From NCBI GenBank assembly GCA_019095985.1, contig CM032661.1, forward strand, positions 28,918,251 through 28,982,250: 64,000 nt of DNA, written 5' to 3'. This document shows positions 22,316 through 35,544 of the stretch, piece after piece. The translations under genes were made by a program, and so were the position numbers. Within the stretch, counting starts at the first letter, position 1. Each line of letters opens with the position of its first letter. Under the pieces are notes generated by a model. It ran no database searches and was not told the DNA's origin. It worked only from the letters and a program-made list of their open reading frames with translations. Source of the DNA: Streblospio benedicti. Its lineage: Eukaryota; Annelida; Polychaeta; Spionida; Spionidae.

Positions 22316-23899
22316 AACCACCCAGTGCTGAATCAACACTTTGTGAAAGGTAAAACACTGTGCCATACAAGCTAATCACATACACATAGTCAACCAATCA
22401 AAACAGAGCATTTCCCATACACACAGATTGAGAGGAAAAATGAGACATGCCAGCATCACTTCCAGATTGTCATCAAGCCACTAAGCAGAAGAGGAAGCAG
22501 GCAATATTTTCACGGGCTTTCACATAAAACGCCGTGCGCTTCTTACGTAGCCTAATATCCGGGTGAACAACATGAGCAAACGAAGCAAAAGTCTAAATCC
22601 CATATAGACAATTGGGTGCGACGCGTGAGTGAGTTAGTGAGAGGCTCATTGTGACTGTGATTGGCAGGTTGATTCTCACGTGGATTAACCGTAACTTTTA
22701 TTGTTTCTAGTGAGAGCAGGTTAAAGTGCTATTTGTAGATGTTATGTGAACTTTTTAACTGTGGATTTCAGTACAACAGATTTTCTGACGTGATGGACAC
22801 GTTGCTCAAATTTATGACATTGATATGGATATGCCATCAATAACATCTTTATAATTATTGCAACAATACACAACCCTATAGGTTGACTCAACATAATGTT
22901 TTTTTGGTAATGCACATATTAAAGGCGGTGCCAATACTACATGTATGAGATTGCAAATGCATATGTCTGTTTTTTAAACTTCACAGACATATTTTAACAC
23001 AACGAGTTATCTGGATTAGCAGTCCATGGAGTTATTTGTATTCTGTACAATAGGAAAACATATATATTTCGTAGGCAGATCTAAGTGTACAACACACAGC
23101 ACCAGTTCATATATAGTTCTCATTACGTAGTTTCAAATGCTCTTCATATATGTCAACTAGTCCGAAACATAAATTTCAACGTGTCCATTTATTTATTTGT
23201 GGCAAAGCATAATTATACTGACATTCACTAGATGGTAACCCAATAGATTTTATTACTGTTTTTGAGAAGAATTGTAGCCGTTAAGTGAGCTGCATTGCCT
23301 CTTATTCAACACGAAAATATTTTTTCGACACCTACAGTGTAAAACAAGCTAATTAAACAACAAATGTCAACATCCAACCCATGTATCAAATAATGCTGCA
23401 CTGTTGTCCACATAAAAGCACATGTAAAAGGTATGCAAAAAGCAGATAACAATTCAACTCAAAATGATAAACACATCCAATATAAACAAACACAGAAGCC
23501 AGAAGCCACAACAAAGCCTAACTAAGTGCGAACTGTGACATTCTCAATTCTGTGAACTGAGCATTTCCCATTAATATGCATTGTGGTCAAATGTCTCTCA
23601 CAAATCTATTCTTTTGTAATGGACACACGCACAAAGGGGAAAAGTGCACTATAACACACAGTATCATTATCTAAAGCAATGGTTTTAGTCGGAGTACCAT
23701 ATATTATGTTACAATAGCCAAGTATGAACATACATAATTGGAGCTTATCTGCACTTAACGCGTACGGATGCGCTTGCATAAACTCACACTATATGATATG
23801 TCTCCGGCTCCATAAATAAACGCTATCCAGCACATTTCGATCGTAGACTAAAATTGTCTGTTGTTTATGGGAAGACTATCATTGACTTTCTTATCGACT

Positions 23900-24060
23900 T
23901 GTACTCACATACACGCTAGACGATTCTTCAAAGCCGACACCATCCCATCATTAATTATTCATTGTGCTCCCATTACTTAATTACCACCCACATAATCTGC
24001 TTTGTTCACTAAAGCTACCTTCATCACAACTCTCTAAAATCCATCGTTATAATGTTAACA
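23900..24060. promoter_or_regulatory. candidate cis-regulatory block upstream of copy B
   Basis: ATCATTAATTATTCATTGTG followed by CATTACTTAATTACC packs several homeodomain cores and a SOX-like ATTGTG into 50 bases. Inference from motif density only. Confidence 0.22.
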
Positions 24061-24689
24061 TTTCATGTGAAAATGCAGTCAGTCTATTGTACTGCTAATT
24101 TGTTAGATTACCATATGTATGTAATGCAGGGTGGTCAGTAAAATCATGCACTTTGAGGTTGAAATTTTACAAATATGAATCAACTACAGTGCTGAGCCAG
24201 TGAAGAAGGAATGCCATAGATACAGAAACGTACACCATGGTCATATCTAATGCTAGTCCGACATATTCATGATTGCCGCAGTGTTGGTATATAATCATTG
24301 TCAATTGCCCTTGAAGCAATTCCTATCTCCTCCCACACGTGCTCTAAATTATCGTTGATCATCTTTCAAATGTCAAATCGGGGTCTCATGCATTAGTTAC
24401 TAGATAGAATTTGGAAAACAACCTGTCACGAAAACTCAACGCAATCTGCTTGCTGATTAATCGGGCCTTAACTTCAAGGACTAGCCTGTACCGAGGGAAA
24501 CTGCTCACACGACCTGTTCACATGTCATAATCAATTGTAGGAGAATGATAATACCCAGAACAAAGCAATGCACTTAATATTGACACGACAAATTATAACG
24601 GAACAGCAGTAATGTACTTTTTGCATGGGCAGCTGGTTTAGATGCTAATACAAGGTTTGTATTTGGTTTCAATTACAATGGTAGGTTAA

Positions 24690-24850
24690 ATGGAGTAGGC
24701 AAATGACATCAAATCATTTCTTTTGACAGGACAGTTTCATTCTGTTTTCCTGTAATTAGAGTACAGAGTAAGCAGCTGTGTTTACTTCAAAGCTGACAAA
24801 TATATTGGGGCGCCTAATGACAGGATAATGTGATCAATCGTATTCAACTG
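24690..24850. promoter_or_regulatory. candidate proximal regulatory block of copy B
   Basis: About 300-450 bp upstream of the copy B start are two TGACAGGA motifs (MEIS-like), TAATTAG, CAGCTGTGTTTAC (E-box then forkhead core) and CTTCAAAG (TCF-like). No TATA box is evident. Weakly supported. Confidence 0.25.
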
Positions 24851-25142
24851 TAAACATTATACAAGCAACTACTTACGGATACTGATTCTTCAATTATTGC
24901 CATGGATGTTCACACGGAGAGGACATATTCACAACACGTCACCGACGAATTGCTACCAGTAACCGTGATATGAGCAACTACAGTTAAGTCATAACTTCAC
25001 CAATAGATACATGAATACACTTCATACAAAATCAATGTTTTAATCACAGAAAAGTAGCATCCTTATGCTGATTTGATCAGGAGCTGCTAAACCCTCATCC
25101 TCACAAATCCTCCACACTATCAACCAAGTGACAAGCCTCACC

Positions 25143-26127
25143 ATGGATTCCCTGGAAGTTGACGATGGAAATAACAGAGAGATGGAGGAAGAGGACGAGT
25201 TTGAGGAGTTTCGGCTGCGGTCCTACAGCGGTGGCATTTTGTCTGCGGACAGCCGGCGGAGGGCGTTGGCGCGGTGCCGGGGCCGCCAGCAGCAGCAGCA
25301 TGGGAGAAGGGAGCATGCAAACGACCTGGATGATAACGATGATTACGATAATGACGAGGGGTATGCAGGCAGCGTGCATCCAAAGCTAAACTATCGCCAT
25401 AGCGATGGCTCTGAGCGGTACCAGCGGGAGATGCAGCGGCCAAGACACAAGCATCATATCTCAGTAGAGAGTGTGAGTGGTGGACTTTGCTGTGGCGGTG
25501 ATAGCCGCAGTCTACGGGAGGCGGGAGGAGAGGAGGATGGGGACTTCAGTATTGTGGTCCATGACCTTATCGAGAAGCTTCACCATCTCAAGAGCAATGA
25601 TCACCGAAATACAGGAGACGCGAAGGTGAGACAGTATTTAGACTATGAGGGTATGTCTCCTAGATCCAGCATCGAGGAGCAGGATGATGATGATGATGAA
25701 CGGTCCATCGCGGAGGATGCAGAGCAGCAATATGAGGATGAGGATAACCTTAGTGATGACTGGTCGGCCGGAGAGATCCGGCCACGTGTCCAAAGCATGC
25801 CTACCAAGGGCTCATGGTCATTGCGGCCGCGACACCATGGCCGTACGCCCAAACTCGCAAACGCTTGGAACCGTGGTGAGGCAGACCACGCTGGACTTCA
25901 CCTGGTGAGGAGCTTTGCCATCACGTCCCATGGGCTGGTAAAAAAAGGGGACATGTACGTGAGCAGTGATAGTTGTGGAAGTGGACATAAGGGAGGCGGG
26001 GGGTCGCAGGATGGAGCGGAGATTACTCGTTACCACGTGGGCTTCCAAGGACTCGCTGGCACCGGGAAGACACACATCATCAGGAGCTTCATCAAGTCCG
26101 AGATCAGCGGGTCATCCTTCAACTCAG
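25143..26127 (+). CDS. RGK-like small GTPase, first coding exon, copy B
   Basis: Paralogue of the exon 11.9 kb upstream. It starts in the same Kozak context (CACCATGG) at 25143, encodes 328 residues plus one base and ends at CAG|GTAGGT in the same phase 1. Conserved blocks keep the same order: DEFEEFRLRSYSGGIL (18-33), RHSDGSE (85-91), HDLIEKL (140-146), RPRVQSMPTKG (213-223), LVRSFAIT...LVKKGD (254-270), and P-loop GLAGTGKT (303-310). The linkers differ and are richer in Asp/Glu and His. Between the P-loop and the donor both copies read RSF-K--ISGSSF-S. The matching phase allows either exon to join the same downstream exon. That exon set is not visible in the remaining 38 kb, so the intron is long or the locus is rearranged. 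A 5'UTR exon upstream cannot be excluded. Confidence 0.75.
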
Positions 26128-26129
26128 GT

Positions 26130-27120
26130 AGGTAATGAGTCAATGGATAATGTGCAGTGTAAAGTTGACATGTCAAACGTTTGCTATTATCTCCGTACTG
26201 CCTCAAAAACTTACTTTTTCCACACTTTCACCATATTGTACCCGGTCTGATTCCCAGGTCTTCATCGGGTTTTGGCAGTAGAGGCAGTAAGAAGGCAGAA
26301 ATGCCCTATGCGCCTTATTTTAACGTTTATGTGACCACGATTCAATATTGACCCCTACATGTACATGTATTTTTAGCTGGTTTCTTCTTTATACAAATAT
26401 CTTGGCTGGTCATGACACATATAAATAAGTTTCCGTGGCATAGTAAAAGTTGATAAAACAAAGATCACCGAATGGCTTAAGCGAGTGGGCAAATTATGAA
26501 TCACTGTATAAAACCACGCAAAGGGTAATGGATGCACATTCGGCATGTCTTCTAAGAAGTAGTTAATGACAATAAAGTAGCTCTGAGCATGACCGCACCA
26601 CTGCCGCTGTATTCATACACACACCCAAATCAGCATACGTCAATTTCCTCCATATAAGCCGCAGGTTCCTACATTACAAAGAGTCAGGAAATATGGGCCA
26701 ACAGTGTTATTGGGTTAATTGGGAATTAGAGACCTATGGATGGTTTGGTTGTTCAGCTAAATCGCGCGAGAACAATGAGATTTCCCTGCAGTGTGATTGA
26801 ATATTCATAATTTTGGGGTCAGACTGACATACCATTCTTCAAATGTTGAGGCGGCCTTTCATTCGTCTATGGAAGTCACGTGTTTACCATTTGTGTCATT
26901 TGTGTAAAATGAAAACCATGTCAGGCAAGACAACTGCACAAAGACGGCATTTTGTACAAACGAGATTCTGCGAGACCGGCGCTGCCACAATAGGCGGCAC
27001 CATGGAGGAGACATGGGCCGGGTATTGTTAGCGGGTGGGGCGGTGCTGGAGGCATTGACACAGAGCATGTGGCTACTTTTGACGTAGACATGTGCTACTT
27101 TTAATAACACACACAAGCAG
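26130..27120. other. intronic or intergenic, no gene seen
   Basis: Downstream of the copy B donor I see no acceptor followed by a recognisable G-domain block. Confidence 0.4.
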
Positions 27121-27124
27121 GAAG

Positions 27125-27378
<254 letters not shown>

Positions 27379-27659
27379 CAAAACAACAACAAGAAGCAAA
27401 AAAAAAAAGCAATAACAAAAGAACTGCAAGTGATAGGTTGAGGTGTTGCAGGCCCATGCACCCATGTGAAAACAACATATCCACCAACCATCGCTCCACA
27501 TTTTTCAAAAGTTGGATATGCTCCTGAATGGCACACTATCAAATATATCTATTAATCCATTGACATGCCAATACCATGCTATCTACATCTTCACACACCA
27601 TACGATTGCAATAGGATGAAAACACGCGGTGACAACACAAAAGCTGCGCCACAAGCTAC

Positions 27660-27810
27660 ATCCTGAGAGGTGGGTTTATACGGAAGTGGGATGTGGGGAA
27701 AAGGGCCAAAAGGCTTGTGGGATCCCAGAGGTAAATAAAATTGGAATGTGGGAAAAAGACCCCAAAACGTACGGATGTGGAATTTCTTAACCTTTTATAC
27801 CCCCTCCCCC
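27660..27810 (+). repeat. GGGATGTGGG-type dispersed repeat
   Basis: GGTTTATACGGAAGTGGGAT, then AAAAGGGCCAAAAGG and GGATGTGGAATTTC with a C-rich tail, the same order as in the copy at 2560-2790. Confidence 0.55.
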
Positions 27811-28006
27811 CGGAGAGCACATAACAAGCTCCATGAGTGGCCAATTATTGGTCCTGGTAGTCACTGATCCATCTTTGATAGAGCGCCCTGCTCCATTCTC
27901 ACAGAACAAGTTTTATTGGCCCCGCATGGGGTTCCCCATAAGCGGTAATATCATTCATTGCTGTCGGTGGTTGAGTGGGTGCATTAGATCCAATATGATT
28001 GGCCGG

Positions 28007-28106
28007 NNNNNNNNNNNNNNNNNNNNNNNNNNNNNNNNNNNNNNNNNNNNNNNNNNNNNNNNNNNNNNNNNNNNNNNNNNNNNNNNNNNNNNNNNNNNNN
28101 NNNNNN
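28007..28106. other. assembly gap of 100 N
   Basis: Exactly 100 undetermined bases, the usual placeholder for a gap of unknown size. A further single N lies at 30588. Confidence 0.99.
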
Positions 28107-28487
28107 ATATGCTTACAAACGGTGTACAAGTATACTTTAGACAACAGCAGCCCTTTAATCTGACGATTAATTTCCTCTCACACCCACACTATCCTTCCAC
28201 TGAAATATTCACTATACCAAATGAACCTACCGTTCTCTCCCTCAGCTGGAAAGACCATAGTGTATACAGAGCGTGGGCAGACTACCACAGGATCCCGTAC
28301 GCTGGATGGTTCATACATTCTCCACGACGTGACATACGAGCAAATGTTAGCAGAGTAAAATATGTATAAGGCACACGTGGTGTGCTGGTCTGTCAGGCGG
28401 CGGGTACACGCCTTGGCTGAGGGTGTGTGTACAGCACGTGTGCGTGGGTGCGTTGGCAGTAGGAACACGTCTGCCACATGTGTATCA

Positions 28488-28652
28488 CAGTGAAACCTCA
28501 ATTTAAGACCACACATCTATTGAGGCCACTTCTATAATAGGACCATTTTTCATGGTCCCAAACATTCATAAAGCTACCAAAATGAACCTCTGTGTTAGAT
28601 ACCACCTAACACTGGTCCCAAAGGTGGTCCTAATAGGGAGTTTCTATTGTAT
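28488..28652 (-). mobile_element. pogo/Tigger-like MITE
   Basis: The ends CAGTGAAACCTC and GGGAGTTTCTATTG, and the inner ACTGGTCCCAAAGGTGGTCC, match the family member at 4415-4600 in inverted orientation. Confidence 0.6.
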
Positions 28653-28999
28653 ACAGTACGTGGACGGCTGTATGACATATAAATATGTTAATGGGTGCAC
28701 ATTTTTGACAGGCCCTTTTATGGATTGGTGATTGCCTATTGCAGTCATTGTTTTGCACCCACTTCATCATAGCGCTCACCATGTTGTCTGGCTTATTGTT
28801 TATACAAAGCGATTGATTCACGAATGGGACATTACGTGAATGCACACTGCATGTCACTTCCAGCATTGTCATCAAACTCTGCGGCCCAGCCTAGCAGTTG
28901 GAATTTTATATGTTTGCTCTGTGTCTTTTTGCTTGATTGATGGATACAATATGCACATGCAGATATCTGTTTGACACCCCATACGCCACACCATGATAC

Positions 29000-31900
29000 A
29001 CGAGTAATTTCTAAATGCTTTGTTCATGTTATCAGCCTCGGCCTCATGTATATCACGATTATGCAGAAACTGGCTAATTCAAGGCAATCTCGTAATGTAA
29101 TGCAAATGAAATTAATGTCCAGATGCAGTAGCTCACATTGCATAGCCAGCTGTTGCACAATGTTATTAGATCAAACTTCTTAATGTTGCTGTCATTAAAA
29201 AATAAATTGAAATGGAAGATTCATGGATCATCGTTCGTGCTTATCTAAGCGTATCAGACTACACATCATATTGTCGTTTTGTAGTAGTAAAATAAATGCT
29301 GCCCACGGTAAGAGCATAGCAACACTTAAAATAGTGATAAAGAGATGTAGAGGGAGAAGAGAGATGCGCGAAAGAGATGGAGGGTGAGATGGAAAAAAAG
29401 ACGTATATAAATGGGGGGACGTTCAAAATACCTCGTATATGCACGCACAATAATATACTTCTAGCCGCGAAATTGATTCGAAAACATTCTCTAACAAAGA
29501 CAAACGACTGTAAACTATAGGACTTGAAGTGTAAAGTTTGACATTTCAAACTCCCAAATCAGCCTAATCCCCTGGCCATGCTCCCCCTGAGTTATGGGAC
29601 CACTGGACATGCACAGCTCGCCAAGAAGCCGTGTCAAATGCCATAGGCCGATGTGTGAGTTTCAAAGGTCAAACTTTGGACTTGTTGTAGGATAAGTCTT
29701 GACAGTCACGAATGTTTGTCCCCGCATTTTTACTGTGTCGTGGAGAACGAGAAGTGCATGGAATGCGCCTATAAGCATCAACAAAAGGCAGCAACAATAG
29801 GCTGCCATCACACCACACTTCACTTGACATGCACCAGAGACATATACGGCCGCCATGTGGGATGTTTATATGTTTATGGTGTCAGATGGAAAGTGGACAG
29901 CGCCATCTCTCTAACAATATCACGTTGAATAAAATGTGCATGTGCAGACGTCGTGTCTGTCAGTGTCACTTAGTAATGCAACCGCTAATGGATCAAGCAC
30001 TTTCATGCAATGAGCATCAAATGGAATATTAGTCCTTTTTGTACCCTGTACTGATATTTTTATGCACTTGCGCATTTATGCTATTTATGCGCGTTTGGTG
30101 TACATGTACTCAGTAGTTGTTTACAACGTTTGTGAGACCTACAACAATACAAACACACAGTCATTACTTACTACCATTTAATTAGACAACTCAATCAAAA
30201 TGATTGCAAGTTCTTGTCACATGTCAAGGACAGACCTTGTATTCATGTGAGTATACCAAGAATAAGGAACCTCCCCCGTACGTTCTGCATGTACATTCAT
30301 TTAGCTGCTGACACAAATAGTTACGATAATTGTATACTGCACCATGCGTACGTGACTTGCCTCCGTCCTCCTTTCTAATCTCATGTATAGAGGTTTCTAA
30401 CTTCTGCCTTTCTACTGCTATGAAGCAGAAGTCGGAAATCACTATATATACACCATTGCAAAAATCACGAGTAGAATGCTGTCACAAATTGTCATGCTAC
30501 AAACATAAGTTAGCAGAAGTAGTTGAAACACGTACCCCCCTGTGATATCAGACTCTCAAGGACCCAGGCTACTTTGATGACAAGTCANGCTGCAACCATC
30601 TGAGACACAACCATCTGAGGCCCTTTTCAATTCAGAGCCCAATACTCATACATAATTCTAGAAAAGCTCGAAAGAACATCTCGACCACCAGGGGACTGGT
30701 CACAAGTGGCATTAGTACAAACTGGAATTAAAGGTGATGTCTTTACGGAGGCTCATTTTGTTTTGCAGAAGGCAGCTTACAGCCTCGACAAACGTTCTTA
30801 TCATAGAGAAGATCTCTTCACAGAGATGGCTTTCACAGGAGTCACCCCGTTCAGCCATTAATCCAATTCTTCACTGATTCGGCCGTACTGTCTACGCCAT
30901 TGCATCTGATTCAATCCATCTCGGCACCGTAGAGACCACGCCTACATACCCCCGCGTTCTAAACGAGATTTCTCGTGGCCATTGTGTGCTCCATCTGTGA
31001 CCATCCATCTCTATTTCCGCCGCAGTAACCGGGCCTGACGGTTGACGCTGTCGTTGCCTTGTTCTGTACGTGCTGTTGCCATTTCAGTGTTACTGGTGCT
31101 TTGTGTCGGGTGATCATATCATTATCTAAAAATAGAATGCTACAAAGTTTTATTTCGGGCAAGAAGGTAATGAACCCACTCAGGTGCGTCTGATGGGTGC
31201 AATTCCCAGTCACTTGTAAACGTTTAGTCAATCATGTGTTTTAGGTGGTGGTGGTTGTGGTTTGGGTGGGTGGCTGTTGTGGATATGCACATCTAGCAAG
31301 GTGCCTTTTTTCTTTCAAAATATTTAGGTTGATCATATGCCAAGGTTTCTTCCGGTCTCACCGACAGACTCAGTTCTGCTAAGTTCTATATCTGTTCTAT
31401 ACAAGCTAGTAAGATCGTAATTGGAGGCATAATGCGAAATTAGGGACATAAAATAGCCGGTAATTATAGAAATTATAGTGTCTACGTACTAGCATAACCT
31501 ACTGCTCAGTGCAATTTGTGATGCTGAGACTAGATACATTTCATCCAACTAGCTACCTGATTATTCTACGTGTAATTACTGCATCATTTGGTTGCCGCCG
31601 CCGTCCTTGGTACGGTGATGACCAACAAGAAGGCCAGGTTCTGACGCCATCTTCAAGAATGGAACGGCGCGCTCCCCCCGAAGCCGTAGGAACTTCCAGA
31701 GACGTCGCATTGTGTAACAACTTCGTGGCCGAAAGATTTGAAGTCTGTACGTTGGATTTATCATAAAACCAGTCTATATATCAGAAGAAATCCGATGAGA
31801 TTGTATCTGGATCTGGATATGTAATTCACAAGTAAGCCAGTTTCAGATGAGAGACTGGCCTCCTCTTATGAGCCAACGCGTGAATGGGAGGCTACGTGGT

Positions 31901-32940
31901 GTTTGTAACAGTACCTCTCCAGAGGCAGGCTAGGTAGTCAACTAAGCCTCGGGGGTAGGGGGATCACACTACCTATAGTTTTCAAACTAGGTAAGTTCTT
32001 TCCGAACCTCCGATGGATGATACATTAAGTCCATCCAGACCTTCAAATTAACTGACCGCACGATTTCTGACAATACGCAGGTCAATAGGACATTCATGAA
32101 CCGTATTTGCAAACTTTGGTAGCCACGGTAGCCTCTAGTGTCAGACAGTCCCGAATATTGAAGCGGAGCCAGTCTTGGGTAGTGTAGCCACTGCTTATTC
32201 GCATTTCATTTCGTCCATATGTGTTCTGAATTTAAATTTGTATATATTTTCCTCCATGCATTTCCTATCTCTTACAGCAGAATGTCAATTCGGTGATGGG
32301 TTTCGCTACTGTCAGACTGGGACGTTTTCACCACTCACATTATCAGTGATCTGCACGGTCTACATGTGCCGTTCTTGAACCGCGCTCATCCCGCAGCGTG
32401 CTGTCTTTCCACTTTTTCCTCACTCCTGCAATCATTTGAAACTATCGCTTCTTGCATCTCTCATGGAGTAATCATAAATGTTGATCAATGGCACCAGACT
32501 CCGAATGCTTGCAATTGCTGTTTGCGCAAAGTATGTGTAGCCTATTTTAATATGCATATCTTTCCAATTTGACTACACACATCTTCGAAATTGGACATAT
32601 TAACTACAGTGAAACATATCTTTTGTCAATTGATGTGGGAACTGCCATTGCAACAGGCTCATATACAGCAATGTTTGAATGTCAGTGCATCTATTTTATG
32701 GGCTATATAATTACAATATGACCAAAATGTGAACAATAGCCCGGAAATTATTTAAACATGATATTGTTCATAAAGCTATTATCCAGGCACGGTAAATCAT
32801 GTGTAGAATGAATGTGATGTTCATCATTTGCATCACCAATTGTGTAAGAGCAGTAAACCATCTCTATACCAGAAATAACAAGCTGGAGGAAGAGCCTGTT
32901 TAAAATACCCCACCATTGTCACTATTGTGCTGCCACAAAG
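29000..32940. other. no supported gene
   Basis: Short frames only. The GC-richer patch at 31590-31730 is open on both strands for 60-85 codons (a minus-strand frame contains ATGGCGTCAGAACC) but has no recognisable domain or splice context. It could hide a small exon. Confidence 0.35.
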
Positions 32941-32954
32941 AAGATCAGCCTCGA

Positions 32955-33130
32955 CTGTATGTAAACCCTGAAAAATGAGCACCATTAATTGACCAATTAT
33001 GCGTGGTACGAGTACAACGTTTTTATCAGATTAATGAGTCAATTATTCCCATGTGTCGTCTGCATAATTGATCCCCCCAGAACATCATTGGCGCCGCGCA
33101 CGATTCGCTAATAGTTACATACAAATCACA
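32955..33130. promoter_or_regulatory. candidate cis-regulatory block
   Basis: CATTAATTGACCAATTATGC, AGATTAATGAGTCAATTATT and TGCATAATTGATC give many homeodomain cores and an AP-1-like TGAGTCA within 120 bases. A similar block with ATGCATAA motifs lies at 33590-33760. Confidence 0.22.
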
Positions 33131-35360
33131 ATGGCAATAGGATAGAAAAAATACAGGGCCATCGGTGCTTGGCGTTCATAGTTTGTATATTTAAGACGGC
33201 GGTACACATCAAGCTAAGAATGGTTTGCTGCAAGTAACCAGTTGCCCGTAATCATTCTAAAGGTTATTGTGGTGAACTTGTTTGAAGTGGTGAACATTTT
33301 TATGAATTCAAATTACAACCAGCAATGTCATTTGCAAAGTGGGGTGCGATTTCGGTTAACCTTAACCCCATGTAGATACTCCCTGTGTATGTCCTAATCA
33401 TATTGCCTGATTGGACCAAAGTCAGTCATCAACATTGTCCTCGTAACTTTACGTTAAGCGCAACAGCATTTTACTTAGGTGACCCACTCTATATATTATC
33501 GGTCCATGGCACATGCCCCCTACATTCTTCCCAAGTGTAACCTAGAAAACCAACCAATCAGCGCAAAGCTCTCGCTAATTTGGAGTGGCTTTTTAAATGT
33601 TAATATCACCTAATGCATAATGAATATTTTGACGTAATTGGGAAGATGGTGTCATGGGCTCAATGGCAAGTCGTAAGCCATAGAGTGAGCCCTTGATAGT
33701 CAGGGTGATGTAACCCAATTAATATGCATAAAACATAACCTTGTTTATGGGCAATTATGACGGAACAAAGCCAATTACTAGTTTTGATATTTCAACGAGA
33801 CCTTCAACTCTTTTAAAATGGCAGTGCATTCTCTTAATTAATCTAAGAACAGGATTGAGATATGCCATGTCAAGTCTTGATGAGTAACCGTGTTACATAA
33901 GACGCACACTATGTGCCAATTTCCATTAAATGCTCTTTTTATCACTTACCCTTTATGCTATGAAAAACAATACATGGCATTTTTATAGATTAAAAGCCTA
34001 CAACCTAATTTCATCCAAAACACCGAAGATATGTTTATGACCTTCCAAGCATAATTAGACCTAATTGATTATGAAATACGGAAATTGAGTGGGTTGTGCA
34101 AATTTCAATGACAAAATTAGCAATGAAATTGTTATGCAAAGCAACATTCTAGACAAATTAGATAAAATTAGCTGACCCCCTGACCCCCCTGACCTTGGAA
34201 TTTCATGACCACTGTGACATTGACTACCGCGCTGGTAAAGACGATTGCCAAGCCCGGTTCAATGGCGGGTAGCTGGTATTTGAGTATTTTATGCTAACAG
34301 GTTAGGCACTAGGGGCAAGTAGGAGGTTAAGAGGCCCATCAAACCAGCGGGGTATTCCACGTTTTCAGTCCACGCTGACAGACAAACGCCATCAGATCAA
34401 TGATGGATGACTATATCTGTAGGGGGCTGTTTTGCATAATCGTCAAACGTTCCTACGTTTCGTGGGTCCAAAAAAGTGCTGCGTTCTGACTCCAGTTATT
34501 GTGCATTTCAAAATGTTCTTGAGTTTCTTTTTTAAAGAAAGTGTTCGTATCAGAGCACTATGGATGAGAGGACTTTACATTTCTAACCAAGTCACCGTGC
34601 CACTTTTACCCAGTAATGACCACCGTGGCATGAATAGCCTGCAATGAGATGTCCTATGACGAATATAAAAAATCTTACTTCACTCCCTCATAACCTTATA
34701 ATTTACATTTAACGTCTTTCATCAGAGACACACCATCATTATGTCGATACGTGAAAGGCTGTGGAGGTATGGCGTGTTTAACAGAGCATATATGTAATTC
34801 AGTAGCCTTTAGGTATTCACAGTGATGTTCCTTTGAGTTATGCCAGACATGAGCTATGAACTGCCAGCAGAGTCCAGTCTAATCTGCGATGAAATGTTAT
34901 TGACGACCTATCATTGTTCATTTGTTGACATTCAAATAGGCCAGGGTATGTTTGAGTGCTAAGGCAATAGTTGCAATGTATTTGTTTTTGCAGATATTAT
35001 TAACTTATGTAATGTCTATAACTGTTAACATTACCTTATATTGTCAATGTAGCAAAGTTTACAGTTTGTCAACAACATTGATTGCCGCTGCTAGATACGA
35101 TGCAGTGCATATCAGTCTTCATTTATTATACAATAATCTGGACCCAAATGTCAGAGTGTGCATTATACTCAAACCCCGGATGTAGTTTGTGTTATTCCAA
35201 TTCAATACAGTTGCTGGGAAAGAATATATACGTGTCTGCTCATTCATAAAACAGTGTTCCACCCGTGCCCACAGCGGCTATCAACCAGTCAGAACGGCGT
35301 ATGATCTGATGAGATAAAGCAATGATGTTGATATGCCGGACTCTGGCATGAGAGATAAAG

Positions 35361-35544
<184 letters not shown>

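Larger units (their letters stand above)
14200..25142 (+). other. interval between the paralogous exons, no further GTPase exon seen
   Basis: I looked for coding blocks with NKxD, ETSA or similar G-domain motifs and found none. The interval holds MITEs, hairpins, low-complexity DNA and possible regulatory blocks. If the two exons belong to separate genes, copy A's remaining exons are missing here. If they are alternative first exons, this is intron and promoter. Confidence 0.45.

Noticed and set aside
31509-31766. GC-richer two-strand open patch
   Set aside because: No recognisable domain and no matched splice sites; left as unassigned.
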